64,000 bases of DNA from Kiritimatiellia bacterium. GTDB taxonomy: Bacteria > Verrucomicrobiota > Kiritimatiellia > RFP12 > UBA1067. Of the stretch, positions 31,431 through 40,528 are shown in pieces. Location: NCBI GenBank assembly GCA_024694365.1, contig JAILJX010000072.1:1-64000 (forward strand), read 5' to 3'. The position numbers were made by a program, and so were the translations under genes. Below the pieces are notes generated by a model that ran no database searches, was not told where the DNA came from, and saw nothing but the letters and a program-made list of their open reading frames with translations. The stretch's first letter is position 1. The number at the start of each line of letters is the position of its first letter.

Positions 31431-32245
31431 CGGTAGTACGCGAGCCTATGTGGGACGACGCCCCGCGCTCACGCGCGCAGGGCGTCGTTCGTCATTTGAC
31501 GAAGTTTCTCGCATCGCTTGGCTGGGCGTTCAGGATAATGACGAGATCCGCCGCCGCGTTCCCGTCTGTGGTGTGCCGGTCGAGGGGACGCGAGGATTTG
31601 GTCCGTCAGCTGTACGTAAGCGGCATACGGACGCTTCCGGTCGTCACAATCGTGTCGGTCTTCATCGGAATGATCCTCGCGTTGCAGGTGGGCCTTGAGC
31701 TGAGGCGTTTCAACCAGGAGATATATCTTGGCGCCGCGGTGATGGTTTCGCTCATACGCGAAATGGGTCCGTTCGCCTGCGGAATGTGTCTTGCCGCGTG
31801 CGTGGGTTCGTCCATAGCCGCAGAGCTGGGGACGATGAAAGTCAACGATGAAATCGCCGCGCTTGAGATAATGTCCATTTCCCCCATACGGTTTTTGGCG
31901 GCTCCTCGCATATTGGCGCTTGTGCTTGTGGCGCCGCTTCTTTCGTTTTATTGCTGCATAGTGGGGGCGATGGGCGGAGGCCTTGTCGGCGTGACGCAGC
32001 TTGGGGTCGATTTCGACCAGTACATCGCGAGCGCGATGAGCATTGCGGACGTGAAAGACCTCTATGTAGGGCTTCTGAAGGCTACGCTTTTCGGGCTTAC
32101 CATCGGCACCGTCTCCGTTGCCGAGGGGTTCGGCACGACATTGGGCGCGACCGGAGTCGGGAAATCGACCCAGAGGAGTGTTATCGTGAGTTTTCTGCTG
32201 ATATTGATGTTCGGGTATATGGTTACCCGGGCGTGTTACCGCTAA
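31427..32245 (+). CDS. mlaE: MlaE-type ABC transporter permease
   Basis: Inner membrane permease of the phospholipid (Mla/MCE) transporter. The 272 residues contain the family core LYVSGIRTLPVVTIVSVFIG, EMGPFACGMCLAACVGSSIAAELG, and MKVNDEIAALEIMSISPI, with five or so membrane helices. It overlaps the previous gene by ATGA and is followed by mlaF and mlaD, so the order is E-F-D. Confidence 0.92.
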   Translation: MTVVREPMWDDAPRSRAQGVVRHLTKFLASLGWAFRIMTRSAAAFPSVVCRSRGREDLVRQLYVSGIRTLPVVTIVSVFIGMILALQVGLELRRFNQEIYLGAAVMVSLIREMGPFACGMCLAACVGSSIAAELGTMKVNDEIAALEIMSISPIRFLAAPRILALVLVAPLLSFYCCIVGAMGGGLVGVTQLGVDFDQYIASAMSIADVKDLYVGLLKATLFGLTIGTVSVAEGFGTTLGATGVGKSTQRSVIVSFLLILMFGYMVTRACYR

Positions 32246-32255
32246 GGGGTTGAAG

Positions 32256-32999
32256 ATGGCGCTTGTGGAATTCCAGAACGTGACCAAAACCTTTGCGGGG
32301 GTGCCCGTGCTTGACGGGCTGTCTTTCACTGTCGAGAAAGGCGAGATCCTCTGCATTGCGGGTCCTTCGGGAACGGGAAAGTCGGTCACGCTCAAGCATC
32401 TCGTACGTCTTCTGACGCCGACTTCGGGGACTGTTTTGTTTGACGGGGTTGACGTCTCGGAGTGCTCCGATGCGGAGCTTTCGGCCGTGCGCGACCGCAT
32501 CGGGTACCTTTTCCAGGGGGGGGCGCTCCTCGCGTGGATGACGGTCGCCGAGAATGTGGCGCTGCCCCTGCAGGAATGCACGGACATGCCGGACGCGGAG
32601 ATAGACAGGAGGGTGTCCGCGGCGCTGGAGGCGGTCGAGCTCGCCGATGCGGCGGGGAAATATCCGGCCGAGATATCCGGCGGGATGCAGAAACGCGCGG
32701 GACTGGCCCGTGCGATAGTGCGCGAGTCGGACGTGATTCTCTACGACGAGCCGACCAGCGGACTGGATCCTGTCACTTCGGCGACCATAAACAATCTCAT
32801 ACGCAAGCTGAACAAAAAGCTGGGGATAACGTCCGTCGTCGTGACGCACGATCTTCAGGGTGCGCTCGCCATCGCGGATCGCATACTTCTCCTGAAGAAC
32901 GGCCGCGTCGCGGAGTGCTCGCGTCCGGCCGATTTCGTCAGGTCGGGGAACGGCGACGTAAAAGAGTTTCTTGCGGCCATGAAAGGAGAGATGCTATGA
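32256..32999 (+). CDS. mlaF: MlaF-type ABC transporter ATPase
   Basis: ATPase of the same transporter. The 247 residues have Walker A GPSGTGKS, signature EISGGMQKRAGLARAI, Walker B VILYDEPTSGLDP and the H-loop THD. The Q-loop region is FQGGALLAWMTV. I chose ATG 32256 because AAGGGG lies about 7 bases upstream; a TTG at 32250 is less likely. Confidence 0.94.
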   Translation: MALVEFQNVTKTFAGVPVLDGLSFTVEKGEILCIAGPSGTGKSVTLKHLVRLLTPTSGTVLFDGVDVSECSDAELSAVRDRIGYLFQGGALLAWMTVAENVALPLQECTDMPDAEIDRRVSAALEAVELADAAGKYPAEISGGMQKRAGLARAIVRESDVILYDEPTSGLDPVTSATINNLIRKLNKKLGITSVVVTHDLQGALAIADRILLLKNGRVAECSRPADFVRSGNGDVKEFLAAMKGEML

Positions 33000-34090
33000 G
33001 CGGAAAGAGGAAAGACGCGTTTTCCGAGGCTATAGTCGGCGTTTTCATGCTGGCGGTCCTTGCGCTTCTTGTGTATTTCACGATCGTGATCTCCGGCGTC
33101 GACGTTCTGCACGGGCAGAAGCGCGTCAAGGTTGCCGTGACTTTCGCGGATGTCGGCGGATTGAAGGATCATGACAACGTGATGTACAGGGGGACGAAGG
33201 TCGGTTCGGTGGACAGGATCGAACTCTCCCCGGACGAGCTGAAGGTCGTCATGGAAATAGACCGCGGAGTCGTCCTGAGGGAGGGGTACAGGATTTCCGT
33301 ATGCGATCTTTCGATGCTTGGCGGGCACTATCTTCTGCTAGAGGAGGGGACCGGAGAACCGCTGTCGCTCGAGTCCACGCTTTTCGCCGGGGAGTCTCCT
33401 GTCGATTTCGGCCGCTCGGTGACAAAAGTCGTGCGCAGGCTTGACGAGGTGCTGTCCGATCCGAAGATCACCAACATCGTCGCAAAGGTCGATTCCGCAG
33501 CTGAAGACGTGTCGGCGGTCGTTGCGGATGTGCGCGCGGGCAAGGGAACGGTCGGAAAACTCCTCTCGCCCGACGAGACGCTGTACTCGGAGATGAAGTC
33601 CGCCGTCTCCGGAGCCAACACGGCGATGACGAATCTGGCCGAGATTGCGACGGGAATGCGGGAAGGGAAGGGGACGGCAGGTAAGCTTCTTGCTGACGAC
33701 ACGGTCTACAACGACCTTCAGCGCACGCTTTCCTCGGCGGCGGACATAGCCGAAAGGCTCAGGAACGGCGAAGGCCTCGCGGGGAGGCTCCTTGCGAAGG
33801 ACGATCCGATATATGGAGAGCTTGACGCGGCGGTCAAAGCTTTCCGTTCGGCGTGCGAATCGTTCGACGCGAAAGATGCGATGGATGGCGCCGAGAAGCT
33901 GGTCGCGAACCTTAACGTCATAGTCGAGCGGCTCAAGAACGGCGAGGGTTCTGCCGGAAAGCTTCTCGCGGATGACGATCTGTACAACGAAATAGAGGGT
34001 CTTATGAAAGATGCGCGGCAGGTTCTCGACAACTTCCGCGACACTACGCCGATTTCGACGTTCGGATCTCTCGTGACTGGAGGCCTGTGA
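32996..34090 (+). CDS. mlaD: MlaD-like MCE domain protein
   Basis: Membrane-anchored periplasmic lipid-binding subunit. The 364 residues have one N-terminal helix (AIVGVFMLAVLALLVYFTIV), an MCE domain at about 35-125 (KRVKVAVTFADVGGLKDHDNV, YRGTKVGSVDRIEL) and a long helical C-terminus with four repeats of the form GKGTVGKLLSPDETLY / GEGSAGKLLADDDLYNE. These repeats are common in MCE proteins of this type. It overlaps mlaF by ATGA. Confidence 0.9.
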   Translation: MSGKRKDAFSEAIVGVFMLAVLALLVYFTIVISGVDVLHGQKRVKVAVTFADVGGLKDHDNVMYRGTKVGSVDRIELSPDELKVVMEIDRGVVLREGYRISVCDLSMLGGHYLLLEEGTGEPLSLESTLFAGESPVDFGRSVTKVVRRLDEVLSDPKITNIVAKVDSAAEDVSAVVADVRAGKGTVGKLLSPDETLYSEMKSAVSGANTAMTNLAEIATGMREGKGTAGKLLADDTVYNDLQRTLSSAADIAERLRNGEGLAGRLLAKDDPIYGELDAAVKAFRSACESFDAKDAMDGAEKLVANLNVIVERLKNGEGSAGKLLADDDLYNEIEGLMKDARQVLDNFRDTTPISTFGSLVTGGL

Positions 34091-35520
34091 TGGTTGCGCT
34101 GGCGGCGGTTTTGTGGTTTGCGGAGCCGGCTCCGCTGGACATGCCGAAGGCCGAGGCGTACCTTGTCACGCCATCCGAAGGCGCGCGCAGGCTCGAGGAC
34201 AGGTACGACGAGCTGGATCTGTGGACCGCCAGGACGGTCTTGGGGAGATGGAAAGACAGGGACGGCCGGTACTTCACGGTTTCGCGTCTCGACACGACCG
34301 CTCCGATGTTCCTCGGCGCCACGATGACCCGCTCTTCTTTCGCGGCGGATTCGGAGCCGTTGCCGGCCAAGGACCTGGACGCTCTGGAGCTTGCGATCGA
34401 AAGGCTTTCTCCGTTTGAAATCCCGGACGAGCCCGCACCGCCGAGGCAGAACATACGCGGTATGAAAGACGTCTCATATTGGGAGGGGACGAACGGCACG
34501 GCGATTGTTTGCCTGTTCTGGCCGGAAAACCACCCCTCGCGCTATCTCGCCGTATGGAGTCTTGCGGAGGGGGACGATCCGGACAAGGCAAGGGAGACGT
34601 TCGAGGAGGATTTTCTCGCAAAGTGGGGCGAACGCGTAAAGGAGGGGCTTAGGTCCGAGCTCGCCATGGCCGGCGCCAAGCCTCCCCGCAGGGCGGATGC
34701 GAATGCGCGCCGCAAATCGCTTCCTTGCGAAAGGGAGCTGCTGCGGGCCGACGCCTTTCGCAGCGTGACCAACTATCCCGCCTGGCATGCGACCGCGGCG
34801 CCCGAGTTTGCGGTGCTGGACGATCTGCCGCCGGACAGCACATTCGTCCGGGCCCTCACGAACGAACTTTCGGCAATGCGCCGCAAGTATGCCGAGACGG
34901 TGCCCTCGCCGCTTGACGCGACGAACGTCCTAGCCGTGGCGCGGATATTCAAGGACCGGGACGAATACATCGGGGCGCTTGACGACAACGAGATTTCAGG
35001 AATGGAATGGAGCGGAGCGTATTGGAGTCCGCGCCGCCGCGAACTTGTCGCATACCTCCCCCCCGACGGAGGAAGGGAACTTCTGAAGACGTTCCGCCAT
35101 GAAGCTTTTCACCAGTATCTCTCCTACGCCTGTTCGATGATCCAGGCCTCTCCATGGTTCAACGAAGGCTATGCGCAGTATTTCGAGGATTCCGAAAACC
35201 CGGATTGGGGGATGGAAGTCGATCTCGAGGCATCGGCGGAGCTGCTGCCGGCGGTTTTCGGGATGGATTACGGGCAGTTCTATTCTGGATCGGATATCGA
35301 ACGCAGGCTGAAATACAGGCTCGCGTGGTCCGTCGCATACTTCCTTGAGAAGGGCGCGGGGGAGGTCCGGTTCGATCCGTTCAAGGACGTGAAGCGGACA
35401 TACATAGAGTCTCTTCTGCGCCATCATGACATGCAGCTGGCGACGGCCGAGGCGTTCGGCTCGGTGGACAATCTGAATCTGTTCGTATCGGAATGGAAGA
35501 AATTCTGGCTCGAAAAGTAG
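34090..35520 (+). CDS. Exported zinc metallopeptidase-like protein (HEAFH)
   Basis: 476-residue protein with a short signal-like N-terminus (MVALAAVLWFAEPAPLD). The C-terminal third has a gluzincin-type site: HEAFH at His337-His341 and the third ligand in WFNEGYAQYFE (Glu359). The N-terminal 300 residues match no family I know. A GTG at 34087 overlapping the mlaD stop is an alternative start. Its end overlaps gluQ by 28 bases. It may act on proteins in the envelope; the link to the Mla genes is by position only. Confidence 0.65.
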   Translation: MVALAAVLWFAEPAPLDMPKAEAYLVTPSEGARRLEDRYDELDLWTARTVLGRWKDRDGRYFTVSRLDTTAPMFLGATMTRSSFAADSEPLPAKDLDALELAIERLSPFEIPDEPAPPRQNIRGMKDVSYWEGTNGTAIVCLFWPENHPSRYLAVWSLAEGDDPDKARETFEEDFLAKWGERVKEGLRSELAMAGAKPPRRADANARRKSLPCERELLRADAFRSVTNYPAWHATAAPEFAVLDDLPPDSTFVRALTNELSAMRRKYAETVPSPLDATNVLAVARIFKDRDEYIGALDDNEISGMEWSGAYWSPRRRELVAYLPPDGGRELLKTFRHEAFHQYLSYACSMIQASPWFNEGYAQYFEDSENPDWGMEVDLEASAELLPAVFGMDYGQFYSGSDIERRLKYRLAWSVAYFLEKGAGEVRFDPFKDVKRTYIESLLRHHDMQLATAEAFGSVDNLNLFVSEWKKFWLEK

Positions 35521-36464
35521 GCCGCCTCGCACCGAGCCCCACCGGCGCGTTGCATCTCGGAAACGTTCGCACGTTCATGGTGGCGTGGCTGTCGGCGCGT
35601 TCCTGCGGAGGGAAGGTGATATTGCGGATGGAGGATCTGGACCATCCCAAAGACAAGCCCGGCGCCGCCCGGATGGCCAAAGAGGATTTGGAATGGCTTG
35701 GATTCGATTGGGATGACGAATACGTCCAGTCTCAGAGGAAAAACATATACCGCGAAGCGTTGGATGAACTTGTGCGGAAAGGCCTGGCGTATCCGTGCGT
35801 CTGCTCGAGGCGTGACGTGGCCTCGGCGCAGTCGGCTCCGCATGCGGGCGAGCAGCTGTTCTATCCGGGGACGTGCCGCGGCCGCTTCTCTTCGTGGAAA
35901 GAGGCGTCCGATTTTCTCGCTCCCGCCGGGCGCGTTCCGTGCTGGCGCTTTCGGGCGGACCCCGGGACGAAGGTCTCGTTCACAGATGCATTTGCGGGAG
36001 CGCAGGAGATGGATGTCGGCGCCGTTCTCGGCGATTTCCCGCTTGCGCGCGACGAAGGCGGGGCCGGATACACTCTTGCGGCTGTGACGGACGATCTTCT
36101 CATGGGCGTGACGGAAGTCGTAAGGGGTGACGATCTCCTGCCGGCGACTCCTGCTCAATTGCTGGTCGCGCGCGCGCTTCTTCCGTGGGCAAGGACCCGC
36201 AACCCGGGTGCCGGCGTGCCGTCGTACTTTCACGTGCCGTTGGTGACCGGTCCGGACGGCATGCGGCTGGCGAAGCGTCATGGCGATACGAGAGTCGCAT
36301 CGTTCAGGGAGGCGGGATGGCATCCCGAGGAGATCATCGGTTTTCTTGCCGCATCGTGCGGATGGTGCGCCAGCGGGGAAAGGGCTTCGCTGCGGAAACT
36401 CATCCCGGCATTTTGTCCGGAAAAGATTCCTCACGCTTCATTTGTTGTCCGGAATGTGGTATAA
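35493..36464 (+). CDS. gluQ: Glutamyl-Q tRNA(Asp) synthetase
   Basis: Attaches glutamate to queuosine in the anticodon of tRNA-Asp. The 323 residues lack an anticodon-binding domain and show LAPSPTGALHLGNVRTF (HIGH-like), the zinc ligands CVCSRRD and YPGTC, VRGDDLL, and RLAKRHGDT in place of KMSKS. It fits with queH at 16.4 kb, since queuosine must be present for this enzyme. The stop TAA (36462-36464) lies within the -10 element of the next gene. Confidence 0.9.
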   Translation: MEEILARKVGRLAPSPTGALHLGNVRTFMVAWLSARSCGGKVILRMEDLDHPKDKPGAARMAKEDLEWLGFDWDDEYVQSQRKNIYREALDELVRKGLAYPCVCSRRDVASAQSAPHAGEQLFYPGTCRGRFSSWKEASDFLAPAGRVPCWRFRADPGTKVSFTDAFAGAQEMDVGAVLGDFPLARDEGGAGYTLAAVTDDLLMGVTEVVRGDDLLPATPAQLLVARALLPWARTRNPGAGVPSYFHVPLVTGPDGMRLAKRHGDTRVASFREAGWHPEEIIGFLAASCGWCASGERASLRKLIPAFCPEKIPHASFVVRNVV

Positions 36465-36465
36465 T
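36457..36465 (+). promoter_or_regulatory. Promoter of the 36.5 kb unit, leaderless type
   Basis: TGTGGTATAATGTG with TATAAT at 36460-36465. The expected start is near 36472, four bases before the ATG at 36476. The gluQ stop codon is embedded in the hexamer. Confidence 0.7.
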
Positions 36466-36475
36466 GTGCGTTGAC

Positions 36476-37309
36476 ATGAACGACAATCAAGCCATCCTGT
36501 CCATAAAAGGCAAAGAGGCGCCGCTGTTTGCGGCGGCGCTTACCGTTGTGCTTTCGGATCGCCATGACGGCAAGGCTTTCCTCAAACCGAACGGCTTCGG
36601 CGCCGAAGGGTTCGGCGCCTCCGCCCGCGTTTCGCTCGCCGAGAGCGGGCGTGTCGCGGCGCCTGCGTCGGGAGAGACTCTTTCCTGGACGCTTTCGGTG
36701 CGCGGGGAGGCGGCAGGGCGCATTGCATGCGAGACGCGGACGGAGGGCGAGCTTGACGTCTCGGGTGCGGGGAAGTTTGACGCCGGCGCCATAATCGAGC
36801 GGAAAGAGGATGGCTCATTCGCGCCTTCGGCGGCGATGACGGCGTTCGTGTACGGGAAGATTCTCCCGGCGCTCAGAGGGGGCTTTGACCGAGAACTTGA
36901 CGATGCCGTGGCCATGCTCTATTCCACAGTGGAGGAACTGCATCCGTGGCTGACGGGCCGAACGTTCTCTGAACGGGCCGGGGCGTGCGCGAGGACGTTC
37001 AGGGAGCTTCTCGCCAAGGATCCGGACAGGCGTTTGCTTGGTGCGGTTGACCGGCTGCTGGCCGAGCGCGTGGAGGAGTGGGCGCTCCGCGAGCCGGAGA
37101 ACACGGCGGCATTCCGGGCCGCACCGGATACTTTCGGTGCGGACGTCATCGGATACGACACGGAGCGGATCGACAAGATCGATCGCGAGAACATTTCGAA
37201 AAGGAGATGGTCTGCGGTATTTACGCGCATTTGCGTAGCCATACTTTTCCTTCTTCCGGTAGCCGGATGCATTTTGGGTCTTTTCTATTTCAATTGGTTC
37301 TCCGACTGA
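36476..37309 (+). CDS. Unknown protein with C-terminal membrane anchor
   Basis: 277 residues with no family I recognise. The N-terminal half is beta-rich (ILSIKGKEAPLFAAALTVVL), the middle is helical and charged (ELDDAVAMLYSTVEELHPWL), and there is one membrane helix at the very C-terminus (FTRICVAILFLLPVAGCILG). It would be tail-anchored with most of the protein in the cytoplasm. An ATG at 36464 is in frame but falls in the -10 element. Confidence 0.6.
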   Translation: MNDNQAILSIKGKEAPLFAAALTVVLSDRHDGKAFLKPNGFGAEGFGASARVSLAESGRVAAPASGETLSWTLSVRGEAAGRIACETRTEGELDVSGAGKFDAGAIIERKEDGSFAPSAAMTAFVYGKILPALRGGFDRELDDAVAMLYSTVEELHPWLTGRTFSERAGACARTFRELLAKDPDRRLLGAVDRLLAERVEEWALREPENTAAFRAAPDTFGADVIGYDTERIDKIDRENISKRRWSAVFTRICVAILFLLPVAGCILGLFYFNWFSD

Positions 37310-37314
37310 AGGCG

Positions 37315-38064
37315 ATGAGAGAGACGTTTATTCTTGCGGTACTTCAAGGGATTGCGGAATTCCTCCCCGTTTCAAGCTCGGGGCATCTCGTGATCGGGCA
37401 GAGCCTTCTTGGCGTCAACGAGCCCGGGATGCGCCTGGATCTCGTTCTCCATGCGGGGACGCTCATGAGCATTTTCGTTTTTTACAGGAGAGTCATATGG
37501 AGGATGGTCTCGCGCTTTGAATGGGTCTATGCGATAAAGATCGCGGTCAGCGCCTTGCCTGCGTGCGCCGTGTATTTCCTCTGCCACGGCTTCATTGACG
37601 GAATGTTCGAGAACGTGCGCATGGTGGGGGCGCTTCTCATGTTCACGGGCGCGGTCCTGGTCGGGACGAGATACATGCCGCGCGGCGTCAAAGATATCGG
37701 TTTTCTCCGTGCGTTTTTCATGGGATGCGGGCAGGCCCTCGCGCTGCTGCCCGGAGTTTCAAGGAGCGGAATGACCCTCGCATGCGCGCGCGCGGGGCGG
37801 ACCGATCCGGAGAAAGCCGCCGAATTCTCGTTTCTCATGTCCGCGCCTCTGATAATGGGAGGAATGGTTCTGGACATAGCCAAGGGCGGTGCGGGCGCGG
37901 AGGGTGCCCATGGATGGCTGACATTGGCGGCCGGCGCGCTTGTCGCGGCGGTTGTGGGATATTTTTCGCTTGCGGTGCTTGTGAAGGCGCTCAAGGGCAA
38001 GTGGTTTTGGCTGTTCGGCCCGTACTGCATGGCCGCAGGGCTGGCCGTTCTGCTGTTTCTTTGA
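37315..38064 (+). CDS. uppP: Undecaprenyl-diphosphatase (BacA/UppP)
   Basis: Inner membrane enzyme that recycles undecaprenyl diphosphate for peptidoglycan and other envelope polymers. The 249 residues have both catalytic motifs: QGIAEFLPVSSSGHL and LLPGVSRSGMTLACA, with about seven or eight helices. It starts 5 bases after the previous stop. Confidence 0.94.
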   Translation: MRETFILAVLQGIAEFLPVSSSGHLVIGQSLLGVNEPGMRLDLVLHAGTLMSIFVFYRRVIWRMVSRFEWVYAIKIAVSALPACAVYFLCHGFIDGMFENVRMVGALLMFTGAVLVGTRYMPRGVKDIGFLRAFFMGCGQALALLPGVSRSGMTLACARAGRTDPEKAAEFSFLMSAPLIMGGMVLDIAKGGAGAEGAHGWLTLAAGALVAAVVGYFSLAVLVKALKGKWFWLFGPYCMAAGLAVLLFL

Positions 38065-38079
38065 AATGAGGGTGAAATC

Positions 38080-38955
38080 ATGAGAATTGTCGTGACGGGC
38101 GGGAAGGGAATGCTGGGGCGGACTCTGGGCAAAGAGCTGCGCGAGCATGAAATAATCGTCGCCGATCTTCCGGAATGGGATATAACCGACGACGAGGGAT
38201 TCGCACGCAGACTCGGGGAGGCATCTCCTGACGTCGTGATACATTGCGCGGCCATGACGAAGGTTGACGATTGCGAAACGAACCGCGACCTGGCGTTCAG
38301 GCTCAACGAGGAAGGTTCGCGAAACGTCGCCGTCGCATGCAAGATGTGCGGAGCGCGTCTTATCGCCATATCCACCGATTACGTTTTCTCCGGAGATCCG
38401 CCTCGCGAGCCGTGGGCATGGTCCGAGACCGACATTCCGCGTCCGCGCACGGTGTACGGAGCGTCAAAATTCGCCGGCGAGCAGATGGTGCAGATGCTGC
38501 TTCCCGATGATTCCGTCATCTTGCGCATAGCATGGCTCTACGGGGCCGGAGGCCCAAGCTTCATACACACGATGGCCAAGCTCGGCGCGGAGCGCGGCGC
38601 CGCCCCGCTGAAGGTAGTCAACGACCAGCGGGGCAATCCGACCTCCGCGAATGCGGTGTCGGATGCCGTAAAGTTCATTCTCGGCAAGCCTGACGTAAGC
38701 GGAATCGTTCACGCGACATGTGAAGAGCAGGCGACATGGTTCGAGCTGGCTGTTGAGCTCAAGAGGCTTCTTGGCGACCGTTTTCCACGCGCAATAGTTC
38801 CATGCACAACGGCCGAGTTTCCTCGTCCGGCGCCGAGACCGCGGAATTCTGCGCTCAAAAAGAGCGTTCTCAACCTCTTGGGATACAGGACTCCGGATTG
38901 GCGCACCGCGCTTGCCGGTTTTGTCGCTGCGGAATTCGGAGAGATTTCCGGTTGA
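38080..38955 (+). CDS. dTDP-4-dehydrorhamnose reductase-like protein
   Basis: Extended short-chain dehydrogenase of the RmlD type. The 291 residues have the NAD(P) motif VTGGKGMLGRTL, the STDYVFSG strand and the YGASK catalytic pair. No other rhamnose genes are nearby, so the sugar substrate is uncertain. Its TGA stop (38953-38955) is inside the -35 of the nrdR promoter. Confidence 0.82.
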   Translation: MRIVVTGGKGMLGRTLGKELREHEIIVADLPEWDITDDEGFARRLGEASPDVVIHCAAMTKVDDCETNRDLAFRLNEEGSRNVAVACKMCGARLIAISTDYVFSGDPPREPWAWSETDIPRPRTVYGASKFAGEQMVQMLLPDDSVILRIAWLYGAGGPSFIHTMAKLGAERGAAPLKVVNDQRGNPTSANAVSDAVKFILGKPDVSGIVHATCEEQATWFELAVELKRLLGDRFPRAIVPCTTAEFPRPAPRPRNSALKKSVLNLLGYRTPDWRTALAGFVAAEFGEISG

Positions 38956-38980
38956 CTTTCCGACTGAACAGGGGTATAAT
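38952..38980 (+). promoter_or_regulatory. nrdR promoter
   Basis: TTGACT at 38952-38957, a 17-base spacer and TATAAT at 38975-38980. The expected start is near 38987 with a 24-base leader. The -35 contains the stop codon of the upstream gene. Confidence 0.85.
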
Positions 38981-39010
38981 AATCGTGAAATTGCGTAAAT
39001 AGGCGAAAAA

Positions 39011-39454
39011 ATGAAGTGTCCCAAATGCGGCAATGATGACGACAAGGTGCTGGACTCCCGCGCAGCGCGCGACGGTGCGGCCATACGCCGTCGCCGTGAG
39101 TGCCTGATTTGCGGGGCGCGTTTCACGACATATGAGGAGATAGACCGCGACGAGGTGCAGGTCATAAAGCGTGACGGCACCCGGCAGGCTTTCGACCGCA
39201 CGAAAGTCAGCAAGGCGATACGGCAGGCTTGCGGGAAGCGTCCCGTAAGCGACGAGCAGATCAGAACCATGATTGACCATGTTGTCGCGAGGCTGGAAGG
39301 CGACGAGGTCAAAGCGGAAACGATTGCGGAACTCGTCATGGATGAACTTCACAAGGTTGATGAAGTGGCATACATACGTTTTGCCAGCGTATACCGTCAG
39401 TTCACAGATGTGGCTCAGTTCCTTTCTGCAATAACGGAGATAGTGAAAAAATGA
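39011..39454 (+). CDS. nrdR: Transcriptional repressor NrdR
   Basis: Zinc-finger/ATP-cone repressor of ribonucleotide reductase genes. The 147 residues start MKCPKCGNDDDKVLDSR, continue with RRRRECLICGARFTTYE and have the ATP-cone VIKRDGTRQAFDRTKVSKAI. No nrd genes or clear NrdR boxes are in the window. Confidence 0.95.
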   Translation: MKCPKCGNDDDKVLDSRAARDGAAIRRRRECLICGARFTTYEEIDRDEVQVIKRDGTRQAFDRTKVSKAIRQACGKRPVSDEQIRTMIDHVVARLEGDEVKAETIAELVMDELHKVDEVAYIRFASVYRQFTDVAQFLSAITEIVKK

Positions 39455-40524
39455 GTAACGACTACCAGCGACCGCCAGTCCGCGTGGCCGTCATAGGCCT
39501 GGGACGCTCGTTTTTCACCGAACACTACCCTGTGTTCAAGGCCCACCCGGGACTCTTCAGAATGGTCGCGGCATGCGATCTTGTGAAAGAGCGCCGCGAT
39601 ATGGTCGCCAGGGATTTCCCCGATTGCAAGATGTTCCGGCAGTTTCCGGACATGCTTGATGAGCATGACATAGACATTGTCGATATCGCGACATGCTCCA
39701 AAGACCATGTAAAGCATGCATTGCTGTCTCTCGAGAAGGGTTTTTGGACTCTTCTCGAGTCTCCCATTGCCCTGACGCTGGACGACGCCAACAGATTGCG
39801 CGGGGCGGCGATGAAGGCGAAGAACCGTCTTCTCGTCATGCAACGCGGTTTTTTTGCGGCGGGATTCCTTCTCGCCAAGCAGGAGATGGCAGATCCTCGT
39901 TTGGGCGAAATACATCAGCTCAGGATAAGGCGGGAGGATTACATACGCAGGGATGACTGGCAGACTGTCAAACGCCTTGGCGGCGGCGCTTCGTATTATG
40001 CCATGACGGATCTAATCCTGCAGGCGCTCAAGCTGCTGCCCTCGCCCCCAATCCAGATGTGGAGCGAGCTGAAACGGATAGCTTCGCTCGGCGATGCCGA
40101 AGACTATGCCCACGTGAATCTGAAGACGCGCGGGCTCGTTTCCGGAGACATCGAGTTCAATGGAGGCGTCCTTCCGCAAAACCGGGCTCCGGCTTTCGTA
40201 ATACGCGCTGAGCGAGGCGTCTTCACGGTGCAGGAGGCGAAGTCTACGGAAGGAAAGCTTACAATTATAGATCCGGAATTCAAGTTTCCCCGCAGGCGCT
40301 CGTCCGTGCGCACCCCGGAGATAATGGATCTTCACGAGGAATTTCCGGTAGTGGAAATCCCTGTGACATTGCCGAAGGGGACGATGCATGGCCCCAGCGC
40401 GTTCTGGAAGCATGTGTACGACACGGTCCGGACTGCGGCTCCTTTCCCCCTGCAGCTGGAAGATTCCATAGAAGCAGTAAAATTTGCCCATTTGATGAAG
40501 AAAACCAGCCCGTTCGGGAGTTGA
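39451..40524 (+). CDS. Gfo/Idh/MocA family oxidoreductase
   Basis: 357 residues with an N-terminal NAD(P) Rossmann fold (VAVIGLGRSFFTEHYPVF; VDIATCSKDHVKHAL) and a C-terminal alpha/beta domain. The usual EKP catalytic lysine segment reads LLESPIALT, so the conserved Lys is missing and activity is doubtful or altered. It starts in the nrdR stop (ATGA). No sugar catabolic genes are adjacent. Confidence 0.8.
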   Translation: MSNDYQRPPVRVAVIGLGRSFFTEHYPVFKAHPGLFRMVAACDLVKERRDMVARDFPDCKMFRQFPDMLDEHDIDIVDIATCSKDHVKHALLSLEKGFWTLLESPIALTLDDANRLRGAAMKAKNRLLVMQRGFFAAGFLLAKQEMADPRLGEIHQLRIRREDYIRRDDWQTVKRLGGGASYYAMTDLILQALKLLPSPPIQMWSELKRIASLGDAEDYAHVNLKTRGLVSGDIEFNGGVLPQNRAPAFVIRAERGVFTVQEAKSTEGKLTIIDPEFKFPRRRSSVRTPEIMDLHEEFPVVEIPVTLPKGTMHGPSAFWKHVYDTVRTAAPFPLQLEDSIEAVKFAHLMKKTSPFGS

Positions 40525-40528
40525 CGAC

